Origin: Pseudomonas sp. MM223
GTDB taxonomy: Bacteria > Pseudomonadota > Gammaproteobacteria > Pseudomonadales > Pseudomonadaceae
Direction of reading: 5' to 3'
Assembly (NCBI GenBank): GCA_947090765.1
Contig: OX352322.1
Coordinates: 1,197,501 to 1,261,500 of the forward strand
Length of the DNA stretch: 64,000 bases
The notes beneath the pieces are model-generated. The model was not told where the DNA came from, made no database searches, and was given only the letters and a program-made list of their open reading frames with translations. This document shows, one piece after another, positions 1-8,972 of this stretch. The translations under genes were made by a program, and so were the position numbers. The number at the start of each line of letters is the position of its first letter. The first letter of the stretch is position 1.

Positions 1-1311
1 ACCGGTCCAGGCATCATCCGGGTTCGGGTTGCTCAGCGAGGTGCAGCTGCCGCCATTGCTTGGCCCGGTGCACGTGCTGATCTTGCTGTTTGGCGTAACG
101 GTGTAGGTCTGCCGGTCAGCATCTTCATGGGTGAACTCCACGCCAGTGGAGAAGCTGTTCTTGAAGCCGCCCAGGACAAACTCACCAAACAGGTCGGTCT
201 GGTTGGTGGTGGTGGCGGTGTTGCCCACACGGGTGTTGGCACGGCGCCATACGCCATCGTTGATCACGTTGCCAGCACTGTCGTCGGGCTGGGTCAGCAC
301 GTAGTCCTGCATGCTGTTGCCGTGACGCAGGGTGTTCTTGATGGTCAGCGAGTCGCTGAGGTCGTGTTCGACCGTGATGGTGCCGATGTCGCTGCGGGTC
401 TTGCGGAAGTCGCGACCGGTCAGGCCGTAGAAGTTGCTGCTATCGCCGCCGTCGGTAGGCTTGTCAGGGCTGGCTGCGGTGTGGGTCTTGCCCACCGAGT
501 AGCCATAGGGGATGCCAGAATCCGGCAGGTCATCGCTTTCCACGTGATAGAAGTCGAGGTTCACACGGGTCGGTGTACCCAGGCCAAAGGCCATGGACGG
601 TGCGATCCCCCAGCGGTCGTAGTTGACCTTGTCACGGCCGGCAACGTTGCTTTCGTGGGTCATGAGGTTCAGGCGGCCGGCTACGGTGTCGCTGAACTGG
701 TAGTTGCCATCGAAGGTGTAGCGCTGGGTCTGGTCAGAGCCCCAGGTGTAGGCGCCATTCAGGTCGTTGCCCAGATGTGCTTTTTTACTGACCAGGTTGA
801 TGCTGCCGCCAGCGGAACCGCGGCCACCCATGGCCGAGTTCGGGCCTTTGCTGACCTCGACCGACTCGACGGCGAAAATTTCACGGGTTTGCGCGCCGGT
901 GTCACGTACGCCATCGATCATGGTGTCGCTTTGCGAGTCGAAGCCACGGATAAATGGTCGGTCACCTTGTGGGTTACCACCTTCACCGGCACCCATGGTG
1001 ATGCCTGGCACAGTGCGCAGGGCGTCCTGCAGAGTCAGGGCGTTGGTGTCCTTGATCACCTGCTGCGGGATCACGGTGACCGAGCGTGGGGTGTCCACCA
1101 GCGGCGCGGTGTACTTCTGCGAGGAGGCCTTCTCGACCTTGTAATCGGTGCTGTTTTGTTCAGCCTTGCTATTGACGCTGGTTGCGTCGAGGGTAATCGC
1201 GCTGTTGGCAGCTGGGTCGGCGGCGTAGACCGACGTAGCGCTAAGGGCGACACCGATGGCAGACACGATCAGGCGTGGCGAGCTCACTGCAGATGGTACG
1301 GACTGGCGCAT
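1..1311 (-). CDS. piuA: TonB-dependent catecholate siderophore receptor, PiuA/Fiu type (3' end outside window)
   Basis: Outer-membrane receptor importing ferric catechol-type siderophores using TonB energy. The window holds the first 437 codons from ATG at 1311; the C-terminal part of the barrel lies beyond base 1. Visible in order: an N-terminal signal peptide ending near SVYAADP, a TonB-box region, then the plug domain with DTPRSVTVIPQQ, the VPGIT motif, RGFDSQSDTMIDG, EVSKGPNSAMGGRGSAGGSINLVSKK, and then the first barrel strands. The plug motifs are those of the Fiu/PiuA family. It is divergent from piuC, the usual Pseudomonas arrangement (piuA-piuC-sel1), and a Fur-like site lies between them. 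No frameshift was seen in the part read. Family assignment is firm; the exact siderophore is inferred. Confidence 0.9.
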   Translation of the reverse strand, partial: MRQSVPSAVSSPRLIVSAIGVALSATSVYAADPAANSAITLDATSVNSKAEQNSTDYKVEKASSQKYTAPLVDTPRSVTVIPQQVIKDTNALTLQDALRTVPGITMGAGEGGNPQGDRPFIRGFDSQSDTMIDGVRDTGAQTREIFAVESVEVSKGPNSAMGGRGSAGGSINLVSKKAHLGNDLNGAYTWGSDQTQRYTFDGNYQFSDTVAGRLNLMTHESNVAGRDKVNYDRWGIAPSMAFGLGTPTRVNLDFYHVESDDLPDSGIPYGYSVGKTHTAASPDKPTDGGDSSNFYGLTGRDFRKTRSDIGTITVEHDLSDSLTIKNTLRHGNSMQDYVLTQPDDSAGNVINDGVWRRANTRVGNTATTTNQTDLFGEFVLGGFKNSFSTGVEFTHEDADRQTYTVTPNSKISTCTGPSNGGSCTSLSNPNPDDAWTG

Positions 1312-1359
1312 TGCTAAGGACCTTCCCCAAGGTGTTGAGGCGGCGGATCTTAATGTAAG

Positions 1360-1378
1360 CAATTGTGACTAACAATTG
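1360..1378. promoter_or_regulatory. Perfect inverted repeat upstream of piuA, possible operator
   Basis: CAATTGT-gacta-ACAATTG, a 7-5-7 perfect palindrome centred about 58 bases upstream of the piuA ATG. The position suits an operator or a promoter-overlapping site. It matches the Fur consensus poorly, so the binding factor is unknown. Confidence 0.4.
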
Positions 1379-1485
1379 AGAGTCGTTACCATTCGTGAAG
1401 AATTTACAATCTTTACAATTTGCCTTTACGGTTTCACATAGCTGAAACGTCTTAAGCGGCGAATGGGGCTTGTGTAGCGCAAAAG

Positions 1486-1503
1486 GGAATCAATATCATT
1501 GGC
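1486..1503. promoter_or_regulatory. Fur-like box between piuA and piuC
   Basis: On the minus strand this reads GCCAATGATATTGATTCC, about 12 of 19 positions agreeing with the Fur consensus GATAATGATAATCATTATC. It lies 31 bases before the piuC ATG and could control both divergent genes. Iron control of piuA/piuC is known in Pseudomonas; the site itself is inferred from sequence only. Confidence 0.5.
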
Positions 1504-1533
1504 GCCTTAACATTTCCTAACGGTGCTGCTGCC

Positions 1534-2214
1534 ATGCTGCTTCACATCCCAGGCCTGTTCGACGCTGATGAACTGGCCCGTATCCGCGAGGCGCTGGAGC
1601 AGGCCGACTGGGCCGATGGCAAGGTTACGGCTGGCTACCAGTCGGCCAAGGCCAAGCACAACCTGCAACTGCCGGAAGGGCACCCGCTGGCCAAGGAGAT
1701 TGGCAGCGCATTGATCGACCGCCTGTGGAAAACCCCGCGCTTCATGTCGGCGGCATTGCCACACAAGGTGTTCCCACCGCTGATCAACTGCTACCGCGAA
1801 GGCGGAAACTTCGGTTTCCATATCGACAACGCCCTGCGCCAGCCCAAGGGCAGCCCGGAGCGGGTGCGTACCGATTTGTCCTCGACGCTGTTCCTCAGCG
1901 ACCCGGACAGCTACGACGGCGGCGAACTGGTGATTCAGGACACCTATGGCGTGCAGCAGATCAAGCTGGCCGCTGGCGATCTGGTGCTGTACCCCGGCAC
2001 CAGTCTGCACAAGGTCAACCCGGTGACCCGAGGCCAGCGTTATGCTGCGTTCTTCTGGACGCAGAGCCTTGTGCGCGAAGACAGCCAGCGCGCGCTGCTG
2101 TTCGAGATGGACAATGCCATTCAGCAACTCACTGCCGATGTACCGGAGCACCCTTCGTTGTTGCAACTGACCGGCACCTACCACAACCTGCTACGCCGCT
2201 GGGCCGAGGTCTGA
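1534..2214 (+). CDS. piuC: Fe(II)/2-oxoglutarate-dependent PKHD-type hydroxylase PiuC
   Basis: 226-residue cytoplasmic oxygenase of the YbiX/PiuC family. The iron-binding facial triad is visible: His96 and Asp98 in GFHIDNA and His159 in SLHKVNP, with Arg169 (GQR) placed to bind the 2-oxoglutarate carboxylate. Length equals the family norm. It sits next to the PiuA receptor and is followed after 3 bases by a Sel1-repeat gene, so the two are probably co-transcribed. The substrate is not established; the link with siderophore uptake is by gene neighbourhood and Fur control. Confidence 0.93.
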   Translation: MLLHIPGLFDADELARIREALEQADWADGKVTAGYQSAKAKHNLQLPEGHPLAKEIGSALIDRLWKTPRFMSAALPHKVFPPLINCYREGGNFGFHIDNALRQPKGSPERVRTDLSSTLFLSDPDSYDGGELVIQDTYGVQQIKLAAGDLVLYPGTSLHKVNPVTRGQRYAAFFWTQSLVREDSQRALLFEMDNAIQQLTADVPEHPSLLQLTGTYHNLLRRWAEV

Positions 2215-2217
2215 ACC

Positions 2218-2985
2218 GTGTCCTATCAGTTGCGACGTGAGGAAGTGGTGGATGTGGCCGGCTTGCAGGCCATGCTTGAGGAAAGCCCCGGCAAGGCTGC
2301 CCAGGCAATTCTGGCAGCGGCAGGGCAGGGCGCGGTCGAGGCGCAGTTGCTGCTAGGGCAGATCCTGCTGGATGGGCGTGGAATCCAGGAGGATGCCACC
2401 GTCGCCCGGCGTTGGTTCGGCATCGCTGCGCAGGGCGGCAGTGCCATGGCGCACAACATGCTCGGCCGTTGCCTGGAGCATGGCTGGGGCGGTGAGCCAA
2501 GCCTGACAGAGGCGGCCGTTCATTATGCGCGTGCGGCCGACGCCGGGCTGGACTGGGGCCTTTACAACCTGGGCAACCTGCTGGCCACCGGGCGCGGGGT
2601 GCCGGCCAACCAGGCACAGGCACTGATGTGTTACGAGAGGGCTGCGCAGCTGGGGCATGCCAAGTCGATGAACCTGTATGGGCGTTACCTGGAGCAGGGC
2701 ATTGCCACAGCACCCAGCCCGGCACGGGCGGTGCGCTGGTATCGGCGCTCGGCTGAGGCGGGGGATTTCCGTGGGATGTTCAGCCTGGGGCTGGTGCTGG
2801 TCGAGCGCGGGCAGCTGGCCGAGGCAGGGCAATGGCTGGAGCAGGCGCGGGTTGAGGGGAACATGAACTTCCTGCGCGCGGCGTTGGCAACCTTGCAGGG
2901 CGCGGGGCCGGTGTTAATGGCGTTTGCAGGGCGGTATGCCGAGGAAATCGAACGGCGCGAAGATCGCTCCAATCCGACCGGTTGA
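2218..2985 (+). CDS. Sel1-like tetratricopeptide repeat protein
   Basis: 255 residues, GTG start 3 bases after the piuC stop. It contains tandem Sel1 repeats of about 36 residues (for example AQLLLGQILLDGRGI, AHNMLGRCLEHGWGG, LYNLGNLLATGRGV, SMNLYGRYLEQGIA, MFSLGLVLVERGQLAEA), which form alpha-solenoids for protein-protein contact. No signal peptide is apparent, so it is probably cytoplasmic. The tight coupling to piuC suggests a role in the same iron-related process, but no partner is known from sequence. Confidence 0.85.
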   Translation: MSYQLRREEVVDVAGLQAMLEESPGKAAQAILAAAGQGAVEAQLLLGQILLDGRGIQEDATVARRWFGIAAQGGSAMAHNMLGRCLEHGWGGEPSLTEAAVHYARAADAGLDWGLYNLGNLLATGRGVPANQAQALMCYERAAQLGHAKSMNLYGRYLEQGIATAPSPARAVRWYRRSAEAGDFRGMFSLGLVLVERGQLAEAGQWLEQARVEGNMNFLRAALATLQGAGPVLMAFAGRYAEEIERREDRSNPTG

Positions 2986-2995
2986 CGCGGTCAAG

Positions 2996-3112
2996 TGTAG
3001 GAGCGGCCTTGTGCCGCGAAAGGGCTGCGAAGCAGCCCCGGCAATTTGTGCATTTAAGCTGAGATCCTGGGGCTGCTTCGCAGCCCTTTCGCGGCACAAG
3101 GCCGCTCCTACA
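2996..3112. repeat. REP pair: perfect 44-bp inverted repeat
   Basis: Arms 2996-3039 and 3069-3112 are perfect reverse complements (core GAGCGGCCTTGTGCCGCG) around a 29-base spacer. It lies between the convergent ends of the sel1 gene and speC and may act as a transcript-end structure. Confidence 0.9.
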
Positions 3113-3144
3113 GGGATTGCACAGGCTTTGGGGGCACACACATG

Positions 3145-3170
3145 AAAACGGGGCCTTGCGGCCCCGTTTT
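3145..3170. terminator. Bidirectional rho-independent terminator (speC end)
   Basis: AAAACGGGGCC-TTGC-GGCCCCGTTTT: a GC-rich stem flanked by A and T runs, directly after the speC stop (3174) on the minus strand. It would also stop transcripts coming from the sel1 side. Confidence 0.9.
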
Positions 3171-3173
3171 GCA

Positions 3174-4338
3174 TTACAGGTAGTAAGCCTTCAGCGGCGG
3201 GAAGCCGTTGAATTCCACTGCGCTGTAGCTGGTGGTGTAAGCGCCGGTCGACAGCCAGTACAGGCGGTCACCGATGGCCAGGTTCAGCGGTAGGCCGTAC
3301 TTGTAGTTTTCGTACATGATGTCGGCGCTGTCGCAGGTCGGGCCGGCGATGACGACTTCTTCGGTTTCGCCTTTCTTCTCGGTCCAGATCGGGAACTTGA
3401 TGGCTTCGTCCATGGTTTCGATCAGGCCGGAGAACTTGCCCACGTCGGTGTAGATCCAGCGCTCGACGGCAGTACGCGACTTGCGCGCCACCAGCACCAC
3501 TTCGCTGACCAGGATGCCGGCGTTGGCAATCAGCGAACGGCCTGGCTCCAGGATGATTTCCGGCAGCTCGTCACCGAAGTCTTCCTTGAGGAAGCGGATG
3601 ATTTCTTCGGCATAGGTTTCCAGGCTGTTGGTACGGGTGATGTAGTTGGCCGGGAAGCCGCCACCCATGTTGATCAGCTTCAGGCTCGATGCCGTCTTCT
3701 TCCTTCAGGCGCTCGAAGATCACCTTGACCTTGGCGATGGCGGCGTCCCATACGCTGATGTCGCGCTGCTGCGAGCCCACGTGGAAGGAAATGCCGTAAG
3801 GCACCAGGCCCAGGTCACGGGCAAGGATCAGCAGGTCCATGGCCATGTCGGTCTGGCAGCCGAACTTGCGGGACAGCGGCCAGTCGGCAGTGGTGGAGCC
3901 TTCAGTCAGGATACGCACATACACTTTCGAACCCGGTGCGGCCTTGGCGATGTTGCGCAGGTCGGCTTCCGAGTCGGTGGCAAACAGGCGCACGCCCTTC
4001 TCGAAGAAGTAGCGGATGTCCTTGGACTTCTTGATGGTGTTGCCGTAGCTGATGCGGTCGGCGCTGACACCGCGGCCCATCACCTTGTCCAGTTCGTAGA
4101 TCGAGGCGATGTCGAAGCTCGAACCTTTCTCTTTGAGCAGGTCGATGATTTCGACGGCCGGGTTGGCCTTGACCGCGTAGTACACCTTGGCGAATTCGAA
4201 ACCGGCGCGCAGGTCGTCATAGGCCTGGCTGATCATCTGGGTATCGATGAGTACGAACGGGGTTTCCTGCTTGTCGGCGAACGCCTTCATTTTCTGGAAG
4301 GTGTCACGCGCGAAATAATCTTCGACCTGGATCGACAT
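3174..4338 (-). CDS. speC: Ornithine decarboxylase (PLP fold III), one frameshift
   Basis: Decarboxylates ornithine to putrescine, first step of polyamine synthesis. The N-terminal part has the PLP lysine (YYAVKANP, Lys57 counting from the ATG at 4338) and HVGSQQ; the C-terminal part has EPGRSLIANAG and the active-site Cys in GPTCDSAD. The reading frame breaks after ...KEEDGIE: the GG at 3683-3684 holds one base too many; removing it restores GIELKLINMGGGFPANY. The corrected length from ATG 4338 is 387 residues, the size of the Pseudomonas enzyme. In-frame upstream starts (4353, TTG 4359) exist but would lengthen it. Sequencing error is the likeliest cause. Confidence 0.9.
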
Positions 4339-4618
4339 GCTCAGGGACTCCATGGGCAAACTGAAAATTTAAGTGGCTGCAAACTGAACGTCCTCCGTAT
4401 CCCCACTTTGGTTCGCCTACTCAGTACTTGAGCCGGATGGATCGTTTCCAGCATGGACGTTCGGCGCGCACTTTAGGGCGTGAAGAATGCAGAATCAACA
4501 GGCAATCCGGGCGTGATCGGCGTGGATCGACGACCAGCCATTTGAATAACCGACTCGTGTGACCGGCTGATGTTCCCCGCGATGTTTCAAGCGTTAAATA
4601 TTGTGGAATAGACCGTGT
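4339..4618. other. speC upstream region, no gene seen
   Basis: Gap between the speC start and the REP at 4619. It must carry the speC promoter and leader. I see no convincing ORF, RNA gene or recognisable operator. Confidence 0.6.
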
Positions 4619-4696
4619 TGGCCCCTTTGCGGGTAAACCCGCTTCTATAGGGTTTTCGCAATTTCTGTGGGAGCGGATTTACCCGCGAAGGGGCCA
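4619..4696. repeat. REP pair (CGCGGGTAAACCCGC family)
   Basis: Two inverted copies, TGGCCCCTTTGCGGGTAAAC... and ...TTTACCCGCGAAGGGGCCA, enclosing a short spacer with CTGTGGGAGCG. It lies between the divergent speC and sigma-factor genes. Confidence 0.85.
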
Positions 4697-4794
4697 GAGG
4701 TGTTCATATTTATGGCCACATTTTCCTGGTACCCACGTACAGGAAATGACGCATAAATTTTTTGTTACCGACTGGCGGATTTGCTGGTTTTGAT

Positions 4795-4813
4795 GAGAAA
4801 CATTACTATTCGC
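4795..4813. promoter_or_regulatory. Fur-like box before the ECF sigma gene
   Basis: Minus strand reads GCGAATAGTAATGTTTCTC, about 12 of 19 positions matching the Fur consensus, 20 bases before the sigma gene start. Fur control of FecI-type sigma genes is the usual arrangement. Confidence 0.6.
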
Positions 4814-4832
4814 ACCCTTATCCGCCTCCCTG

Positions 4833-5330
4833 ATGACCCAGACCGTGTCCGGACACAAAGGCTTTTTCGACCATTACCATGAGCTGATCGGCACCTGGAC
4901 GCGCAAACTGCGCAGTCGCCAGCAGGCCGAGGACCTCACCCACGATGCCTTTGTCCGGGTACTGGAAAACCCGCGCGAGCAGGTAGAGCAGCCGCGCGCC
5001 TACCTGCACCAGACCGCACGCAACATTGCCGTGGATGGTTTTCGCCGTGAAGACCGTCGCCAGGCCCTGGCGCTGGAAGCCTTCGACGAGGGCAGTGCCG
5101 GCACTGATGACCCGGAGGCCTATGTGCATGCGCTAGAGCTTGCCGACAGTGTCGAGCGGGCGCTGGCCGAGTTGCCGCTCAACTGCCGGCAGGTGTTCAT
5201 CTGGCAGAAGCTCGAAGGCCTGACCCAGGCCGAGATCGCCCAGCGCATGGGGTTGAGCAAGAACATGGTCGAAAAGTATATGATCCGCACGCTCCGGCAT
5301 TTGCGTGAGCAACTGGATGTGTCGGCATGA
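4833..5330 (+). CDS. ECF sigma factor, FecI-like (iron starvation)
   Basis: 165-residue RNA polymerase sigma factor with regions 2 (AEDLTHDAFVRVLE, AYLHQTARNIAVDGFRR) and 4 (LPLNCRQVFIWQKLEGLTQAEIAQRMG, NMVEKYMIRTLRHLRE). Its stop overlaps the start of the fecR-like gene by four bases, and the receptor gene follows, so the three form a cell-surface signalling unit: the loaded receptor signals through FecR to free the sigma factor, which activates the receptor gene. A Fur-like box precedes it. Confidence 0.93.
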   Translation: MTQTVSGHKGFFDHYHELIGTWTRKLRSRQQAEDLTHDAFVRVLENPREQVEQPRAYLHQTARNIAVDGFRREDRRQALALEAFDEGSAGTDDPEAYVHALELADSVERALAELPLNCRQVFIWQKLEGLTQAEIAQRMGLSKNMVEKYMIRTLRHLREQLDVSA

Positions 5331-6313
5331 TGAGTCAGGAGACCTTTTCGATGAAACAGCACGGTACCGATACCGTCCGCGAGCAGGCGGCCGCATGGTT
5401 TGCCCGCGTGCAGGATGCGCCTCGGGATGCCGGGCTGCAAAAGCAGCTACGCGCCTGGTTGGCGAGCGACGAGCGCCACCGGGAGGAGTACGAACACCTG
5501 AGCCGCGTGTGGCAGGCCGCCAGCTTCATCCCACGCGAGCGCCTGGAAGCGCTGTGCCAGCCAGACCCGGTGCAACAGCTGCCACGTCGGCGTTTGGTGC
5601 GTCAGGCCTTGGCCGCCAGTGTGGCGGTGTTGGCAGTGGGCCTGGGCTGGGGTGGCTGGCATTACCAGCAACTGAATCACCAAGGTAGCTTGCAGACCGC
5701 CTTCAATGAACGCCGCCAGGTCGAACTGCCGGATGGCTCGCACCTTGAACTTAATGGCAACACACAGCTGCAGGTCGATTTCAGCACCGGCCAGCGGCAT
5801 ATCCGCCTGAGTGCCGGCGAGGTGATGTTCAGCGTCGCCCACGACAGTGCCAGGCCGTTTGTGGTCGACACCGCCCAAGGCAGCGTGACGGTAACCGGTA
5901 CCCGCTTTGATGTGCGCCTGGACCCGGCCAGCACCCGGGTGGCCGTGGAGCAGGGCTCGGTGCGTGTGCAGGGCAAAGGCGACGCGCTGGCACAGCTTAC
6001 GGCCGGCCAGGGTTCGCATATAGATGCACAGGGCGTGGTGACCGCCCCCTACGCCGTCAATACCGCTGCCGTTACGGCCTGGCGCCAGGGCAAGCTGGTA
6101 TTCGACAACGCCACCCTTGCCGAGGTGGTGGCCGAAGCCTCGCGCTACCGCAGCCAGCCGTTGCGGGTTGCCCCGGGCAAGGTCGCCCTGATGCGCCTGT
6201 CCAGCACCTTCAACACCGACGACACCGACGCGCTGTTGCGGGCCTTGCCGAGCATCCTGCCGGTGGCCATCAAGGCCCATGAAGACGGCTCTCGCGAAAT
6301 AATTGCAAAATAG
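5327..6313 (+). CDS. FecR-family anti-sigma / signal-transducing membrane protein
   Basis: 328 residues. An N-terminal cytoplasmic sigma-binding domain (AAAWFARVQDAP ... LRAWLASDERHREEYEHLSRVW) is followed by one transmembrane segment near residues 88-105 (ALAASVAVLAVGLGWGGW) and a periplasmic FecR domain (VELPDGSHLELNGNTQL, GEVMFSVAHDSARPFVVDT, VTVTGTRFDVRL) that contacts the receptor's signalling domain. ATG overlaps the sigma stop (ATGA); an alternative ATG lies at 5351. Regulates the preceding sigma factor. Confidence 0.92.
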   Translation: MMSQETFSMKQHGTDTVREQAAAWFARVQDAPRDAGLQKQLRAWLASDERHREEYEHLSRVWQAASFIPRERLEALCQPDPVQQLPRRRLVRQALAASVAVLAVGLGWGGWHYQQLNHQGSLQTAFNERRQVELPDGSHLELNGNTQLQVDFSTGQRHIRLSAGEVMFSVAHDSARPFVVDTAQGSVTVTGTRFDVRLDPASTRVAVEQGSVRVQGKGDALAQLTAGQGSHIDAQGVVTAPYAVNTAAVTAWRQGKLVFDNATLAEVVAEASRYRSQPLRVAPGKVALMRLSSTFNTDDTDALLRALPSILPVAIKAHEDGSREIIAK

Positions 6314-6420
6314 ATTCAGGTTTTTTTTCGCTCGTTCGTCTTCCTCGCCAGCTGCAACTGCCAAGCATTTCCATTTGCACGCGGTTGGCGTTTATTCCGC
6401 ATTCAGGAAGTTTCGACGAC

Positions 6421-8850
6421 GTGAACAACAACAAGCCTTTCCCACGCTTTCGCGCCCTGGCGCTGGCCCTGGCGGTCAGTGCAGTGGCCATCAACAGCCA
6501 GGCCGCTCAGGCCGGCAACGCTATCCAGATCCAGGCCCAACCGTTGGCTTCGGCGCTGAACCAGCTTGGTCAGCAAACCAACCTGCAGCTGTTCTTCAGC
6601 CCCGAACTGGTGGCTGGCAAACAGGCCCCGGCGGTGTCTGGCAACCTGGCGCCGGTGCAGGCGTTGCAACAGCTGCTGCAAGGCAGCGGGCTGACCTTCG
6701 AGATGTCCCAGGACACCGTCGTGGTAAAGCCGCTGCCGACTACCCTGGACCTGGGCAGCGGTAGCCTGGAGCTGGCGCCCACTGACATCAAGGTGGTCGG
6801 TGACTGGTTGGGTGATGCCCAGCAGAGCGCGGTGCAGAACCACCCCGGCGCGCGCACCGTGGTGCGCCGCGAGGCGATGGTGGAGAAGGGCGCGATGAAC
6901 GTGCGCGACGTACTGCGCGGCATCCCCGGTGTGCAGGTGCAGGACTCCAACGGCACCGGCGGCAGCGACCTGTCGCTGAACGTGGGCGTGCGTGGCCTCA
7001 CCTCGCGCCTGTCGCCGCGCTCCACCGTGTTGATCGATGGCATCCCGGCCGCCTTCGCGCCGTATGGCCAGCCGCAGCTGTCGATGGCACCGATTTCCTC
7101 GGGCAACCTCGACAGCATCGATGTGGTACGTGGGGCCGGTTCGGTGCGCTATGGCCCGCAGAACGTGGGTGGGGTGATCAACTTCGTTACCCGGGCAATT
7201 CCGGAAAAACCTTCGGCGGAGTTGTCCACCACGCTGGAAACTTCCCAGCACGGTGGCTGGAAGCACACCGAGTCGGCTTTTGTCGGTGGCACGGCAGACA
7301 ACGGCATGGGTGTGGCGCTGCTGTACACCGGGGTAAACGGCAACGGTTACCGTGAAAGCAACAATGGCAACGACATCGACGACGTCATCCTCAAGACCCA
7401 CTGGGCACCCACCGACGTTGATGAGTTCTGGCTCAACTTCCATTACTACGATGGCCGTGCCGACATGCCCGGTGGCCTGACCCAGGCCCAGTACGACAGC
7501 AACCCGTACCAGTCGCTGCGCGACTTCGACTACTTCGCCGGCCGGCGCAAGGATGTCTCGTTCAAATGGCAACGCCAGCTCGACGATGCCACCCAGTTCG
7601 AAGTGCTGACCTACTACACCGACAGCTTCCGCGGCAGCGCCATCGCCTCGCGGGACATGAAGACCCTGTCGTCGTACCCGCGCAACTACCACACCTTCGC
7701 CATCGAGCCGCGGGTGTCGCGCATCTTCTTTGCCGGGCCGACCACCCAGGAAGTCAGCGTGGGTTATCGCTACCTGAAGGAAGCGATGCGCGAACAGTCG
7801 ACCCGCCTGGCGCTGATCGACAACGTGCCGACCGTGACCCCGACCTCTGACGGCCACGTGTTCCAGGACCGCAGCGGCGGTACCGAGGCCAGCGCCTACT
7901 ACATTGACGACAAGATTGATGTGGGTAACTGGACCATCACCCCGGGCATCCGCTTTGAGCACATCAATACCGACTGGCGCGACCGCCCGGTGCTGGATGC
8001 CAACAACCGCCCGGTGGCGGAGAAGAAGCGCAGCATCACCAGTAACGAGCCGCTGCCGGCGCTGAGTGTGATGTACCACCTCTCCGATGCGTGGAAGGTG
8101 TTCGCCAACTACGAAACCTCGTTCGGTAGCCTGCAGTACTTCCAGCTGGGCCAGGGCGGTACTGGCAACAGCACGGCCAATGGCCTGGAGCCGGAAAAGG
8201 CCAAGACCTACGAAATCGGTACGCGCTATGACGATGGTGGCTTCGCCGGTGAATTGACGGCGTTCTATATCGACTTCGATGATGAGCTGCAATACATCAG
8301 CAACGATGTGGGCTGGACCAACCTCGGGGCGACCAAGCACCAGGGTATCGAGGCCTCTGTGCGCTACGACCTGGCCGGGCTGGACCCACGCCTGGATGGC
8401 TTGTCGGTGAGCGGTGGCTATACCTATACCCGTGCAACGTATGAAGGGGATATTCCGGGCTTCAAGGGCCGTGACCTGCCGTTCTATTCACGCCAGGTGG
8501 CCACTGCCGGCGTGCGTTATGCGGTTAACCGCTGGACCTGGAACCTGGACGCCTACGCCCAATCCAAGCAGCGTGCGCCGGGCACCGGGATCAATGCCGA
8601 TGGCAGCTTCAACGGTGACTACATTACCGAACCGAGTGCCGATGGGCAGTATGGTGATATCCCGGGCTACGTGACCTGGCATGCCCGTGGCGGGTATGAG
8701 TTCGGGCCAGAGATGTCCAACCTGAAGCTGGCGGCGGGGGTGAAGAACCTGTTCGACAAGCAGTACTTCACCCGCTCCAGCGACAACAATGCCGGCATTT
8801 ATGTGGGTGAGCCGCGGACCTTCTATGTGCAGGCCAGTGTAGGGTTCTGA
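6421..8850 (+). CDS. FecA-like TonB-dependent transducer receptor
   Basis: About 809 residues from GTG 6421, preceded by CAGGAAG; a TTG at 6385 in frame is less likely because the signal peptide (ALALALAVSAVAINSQAAQA) starts best from the GTG. Order: signal peptide, STN signalling domain (IQAQPLASALNQLGQQTNLQLFFSPELV), plug (NVRDVLRGIPGVQVQDSNGTGGSDLSLNVGVRGL, IDVVRGAGSVRYGPQNVGGVINFVTR), and a 22-strand barrel ending in the terminal aromatic QASVGF. The plug and early barrel resemble FecA (ferric citrate). The STN domain and the fecIR-like genes upstream show it signals as well as transports. Ligand inferred. Confidence 0.93.
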   Translation: MNNNKPFPRFRALALALAVSAVAINSQAAQAGNAIQIQAQPLASALNQLGQQTNLQLFFSPELVAGKQAPAVSGNLAPVQALQQLLQGSGLTFEMSQDTVVVKPLPTTLDLGSGSLELAPTDIKVVGDWLGDAQQSAVQNHPGARTVVRREAMVEKGAMNVRDVLRGIPGVQVQDSNGTGGSDLSLNVGVRGLTSRLSPRSTVLIDGIPAAFAPYGQPQLSMAPISSGNLDSIDVVRGAGSVRYGPQNVGGVINFVTRAIPEKPSAELSTTLETSQHGGWKHTESAFVGGTADNGMGVALLYTGVNGNGYRESNNGNDIDDVILKTHWAPTDVDEFWLNFHYYDGRADMPGGLTQAQYDSNPYQSLRDFDYFAGRRKDVSFKWQRQLDDATQFEVLTYYTDSFRGSAIASRDMKTLSSYPRNYHTFAIEPRVSRIFFAGPTTQEVSVGYRYLKEAMREQSTRLALIDNVPTVTPTSDGHVFQDRSGGTEASAYYIDDKIDVGNWTITPGIRFEHINTDWRDRPVLDANNRPVAEKKRSITSNEPLPALSVMYHLSDAWKVFANYETSFGSLQYFQLGQGGTGNSTANGLEPEKAKTYEIGTRYDDGGFAGELTAFYIDFDDELQYISNDVGWTNLGATKHQGIEASVRYDLAGLDPRLDGLSVSGGYTYTRATYEGDIPGFKGRDLPFYSRQVATAGVRYAVNRWTWNLDAYAQSKQRAPGTGINADGSFNGDYITEPSADGQYGDIPGYVTWHARGGYEFGPEMSNLKLAAGVKNLFDKQYFTRSSDNNAGIYVGEPRTFYVQASVGF

Positions 8851-8862
8851 CATCCGATTGTT

Positions 8863-8936
8863 GGGGCCGCTCTGCGGCCCTTTCGCGACACAAGGCCGCT
8901 CCTACAGGGGGACGCATTCTCTTGTAGGAGCGGCCT
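8863..8936. repeat. REP elements, left part of a REP pair split by an IS
   Basis: A REP copy (8863-8908, GGGGCCGCTCTGCGGCCC...CGCTCCTACAGG) and the first half of an inverted partner (TGTAGGAGCGGCCT) that stops at 8936. The missing half (TGTGCCGCGAAAGGGGCGC...) resumes at 10190 after the insertion. Confidence 0.88.
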
Positions 8937-8972
8937 TGATCTGGTCAAGTAATTTTGGACACCGGTTAAGGT

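Noticed and set aside
127..1317. 396-codon plus-strand ORF opposite piuA
   Set aside because: Shadow of the receptor gene; the minus strand gives clear TonB-receptor motifs and this frame gives none.
1360..1378. CAATTGT palindrome as a Fur box
   Set aside because: Poor match to the Fur consensus; kept only as a generic operator candidate.
2996..3112. REP inverted repeats as CRISPR or phage attachment sites
   Set aside because: Inverted pairs without regular spacers or cas genes, recurring in many gaps as REP families.
6403..8340. 645-codon minus-strand ORF opposite the FecA-like gene
   Set aside because: His/Val/Gly-rich antisense shadow produced by high GC; no domain.
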